7,167 bases of DNA from Desulfurobacteriaceae bacterium (lineage in GTDB: Bacteria; Aquificota; Aquificia; Desulfurobacteriales; Desulfurobacteriaceae): assembly GCA_027064485.1 (NCBI GenBank), contig JAMOPR010000266.1, positions 1 through 7,167 of the forward strand, given 5' to 3'. Positions 6,361 to 7,167 of this stretch are shown piece by piece. Below the pieces are notes generated by a model. The model was not told the origin of the DNA and did not search any database. It saw nothing but the letters and a program-made list of their open reading frames with translations. The number at the start of each line of letters is the position of its first letter. Position 1 is the first letter of the stretch. The position numbers and the translations under genes were made by a program.

Positions 6361-6951
6361 ATGAAAAGGTTTCTTACTTTTACGTTCGTTCTTCTTGCTT
6401 CCTGTGGAGGACCCGAGTTTGCTGTTAAATATAAGTATGTTCCCCCTGCGGACAATAGCGTTTGCCTTGAAAAGTGCGATAAGAAGTTTAACGCCTGCGT
6501 TGAAAGGTGTAATGAGAGAAAGGAAAAGTGCCTTGAAAAGGTTAGGAGAGAGGCGGAACAGATTTACAGGGAGCGGTTGAAGGAGTATTCTAAGGAAGTG
6601 GAGCTTTATAATAAGGAAGTTAAAAACTATCAAAACGAGCTTCTAAGTTGGAACGATAAATTTACAAAGCTTTACAAGGATTATAGATACTTTGATGTTG
6701 TTTGCAGAAGAACTAAAGATTACGTTGCGTGTAACAGGAGAGATGAACTGAGAGAACTTTTAGAAAACTTAAACGATGAAAAGCCGAAAAAGCCTGTAAA
6801 ACCTGAAGCACCTTCTTTTGAAAGGATACTTGCAAGGCTGCAAGCATCTTGTAGCGTTAGTTGCGATTGCAAGGATGTTTACGATGTTTGCTTTACTTCC
6901 TGCGGTGGTAAATTGATTCCTTATAAATTTTGTGTGAAAAACTGTAAGTAG
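6361..6951 (+). CDS. Cysteine-rich CX3C lipoprotein with coiled-coil core
   Basis: A 196-aa protein of no recognised family. The N-terminus MKRFLTFTFVLLASC is a short lipoprotein signal peptide with lipobox LASC, so C15 would be lipidated; Gly follows, so there is no Asp +2 retention signal. The mature protein would sit at the periplasmic or outer-membrane surface. It has 14 further cysteines. The first group, C35-x3-C39-x6-C46-x3-C50 then C57, and the last group, C164-x3-C168-x-C170, C177-x3-C181 and C191-x3-C195, are built from CX3C pairs. Twin CX3C pairs on helices are typical of disulfide-stapled helical hairpins. Between them lies a charged helical stretch (about 51-140) with C115 and C124 and a Lys/Pro linker KPKKPVKPEAP near 141-151. 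GGGAGGT at 6349-6355 supports the start. The stop TAG is followed immediately by the next gene's ribosome binding site, so the two are co-transcribed. Disulfides are inferred; metal binding is the alternative. Confidence 0.85.
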   Translation: MKRFLTFTFVLLASCGGPEFAVKYKYVPPADNSVCLEKCDKKFNACVERCNERKEKCLEKVRREAEQIYRERLKEYSKEVELYNKEVKNYQNELLSWNDKFTKLYKDYRYFDVVCRRTKDYVACNRRDELRELLENLNDEKPKKPVKPEAPSFERILARLQASCSVSCDCKDVYDVCFTSCGGKLIPYKFCVKNCK

Positions 6952-6960
6952 GAGGTCAAG

Positions 6961-7167
6961 TTGGAAATAAAAACTCACGAGAAGATAGATAAGCGTTTGT
7001 GCGGAGAGCCTGTAAGCTTAGAGGAAGGAAAGGCGGAGGTGGAGCTTAAAACAGTTCCTGAAATGGCTGCCGATGATAAGGGCTTAGTGCACGGTGGGTT
7101 TATCTTTGGGCAGGCTGACTACGCTGCGATGCTTGCCGTTAACCATCCAAACGTTGTTTTAGGTGCG
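6961..7167 (+). CDS. PaaI-like hotdog-fold thioesterase (5' part)
   Basis: The first 69 codons of a gene that runs off the window. The start is TTG at 6961, with GGAGGT at 6951-6956 (overlapping the preceding stop) four bases upstream; no ATG is better placed. Seen: GLVHGG ending at residue 46, then FIFGQADYAAM with Asp at 53, followed by AVNHPNVVLGA. The HGG motif with an Asp a few residues later on the central helix is the active-site arrangement of PaaI/FlK-type hotdog thioesterases, which hydrolyse acyl-CoA or similar thioesters in the cytoplasm. The substrate cannot be told from this part. It follows the lipoprotein by nine bases, so they share a transcript, though no functional link is obvious. 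Confidence 0.8.
   Translation, partial: MEIKTHEKIDKRLCGEPVSLEEGKAEVELKTVPEMAADDKGLVHGGFIFGQADYAAMLAVNHPNVVLGA

Overview
The window reads as a bacterial chromosome segment of moderate GC content with tightly packed, overlapping genes and good Shine-Dalgarno sites. Lys/Glu/Ile-rich proteins, polyferredoxin-like Fe-S genes and an anaerobic-type radical SAM enzyme beside hemE suggest a thermophilic, anaerobic or microaerophilic bacterium. Aquificota or Desulfurobacteriaceae-like lineages fit best, but this is an impression from protein style and not from a search.

Left arm, plus strand (1-2253): the last 43 codons of a sensor histidine kinase overlap by one base the start of a complete NtrC-family sigma54 activator, forming a two-component pair. 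After a 90-base gap with a plausible sigma70 promoter comes an Fe-S gene. It encodes two tandem ferredoxin domains resembling the nif-type ferredoxin III (FdxB) family. The two halves lie in the same frame and are separated only by one in-frame TGA (1828-1830), with no usable start codon for the second half. A small imperfect hairpin follows the TGA directly. A selenocysteine codon with a SECIS element is the most interesting explanation; a nonsense mutation is the main alternative.

Centre, minus strand (6252 down to 2166): four genes form an operon in the order prfA (release factor 1), a radical SAM/SPASM protein of the AhbC/AhbD/NirJ heme-modifying class, hemE (uroporphyrinogen decarboxylase), and a membrane-anchored protein of unknown function. 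Junctions are 30 nt, TAATG and ATGA, so the last three are probably translationally coupled. HemE makes coproporphyrinogen III. An AhbD-like enzyme could act later by converting Fe-coproporphyrin to heme, so the pair may be two steps of an oxygen-independent heme route. The last minus-strand gene overlaps the end of the ferredoxin reading frame by 88 bases tail to tail.

Right arm, plus strand (6361-7167): across a divergent promoter region lie a cysteine-rich lipoprotein with repeated CX3C pairs and a central coiled coil, then the first 69 codons of a hotdog-fold PaaI-like thioesterase, which is cut by the window end. No RNA genes, insertion sequences, CRISPR arrays or convincing terminators were seen, and no stretch over 300 bases lacks a gene.
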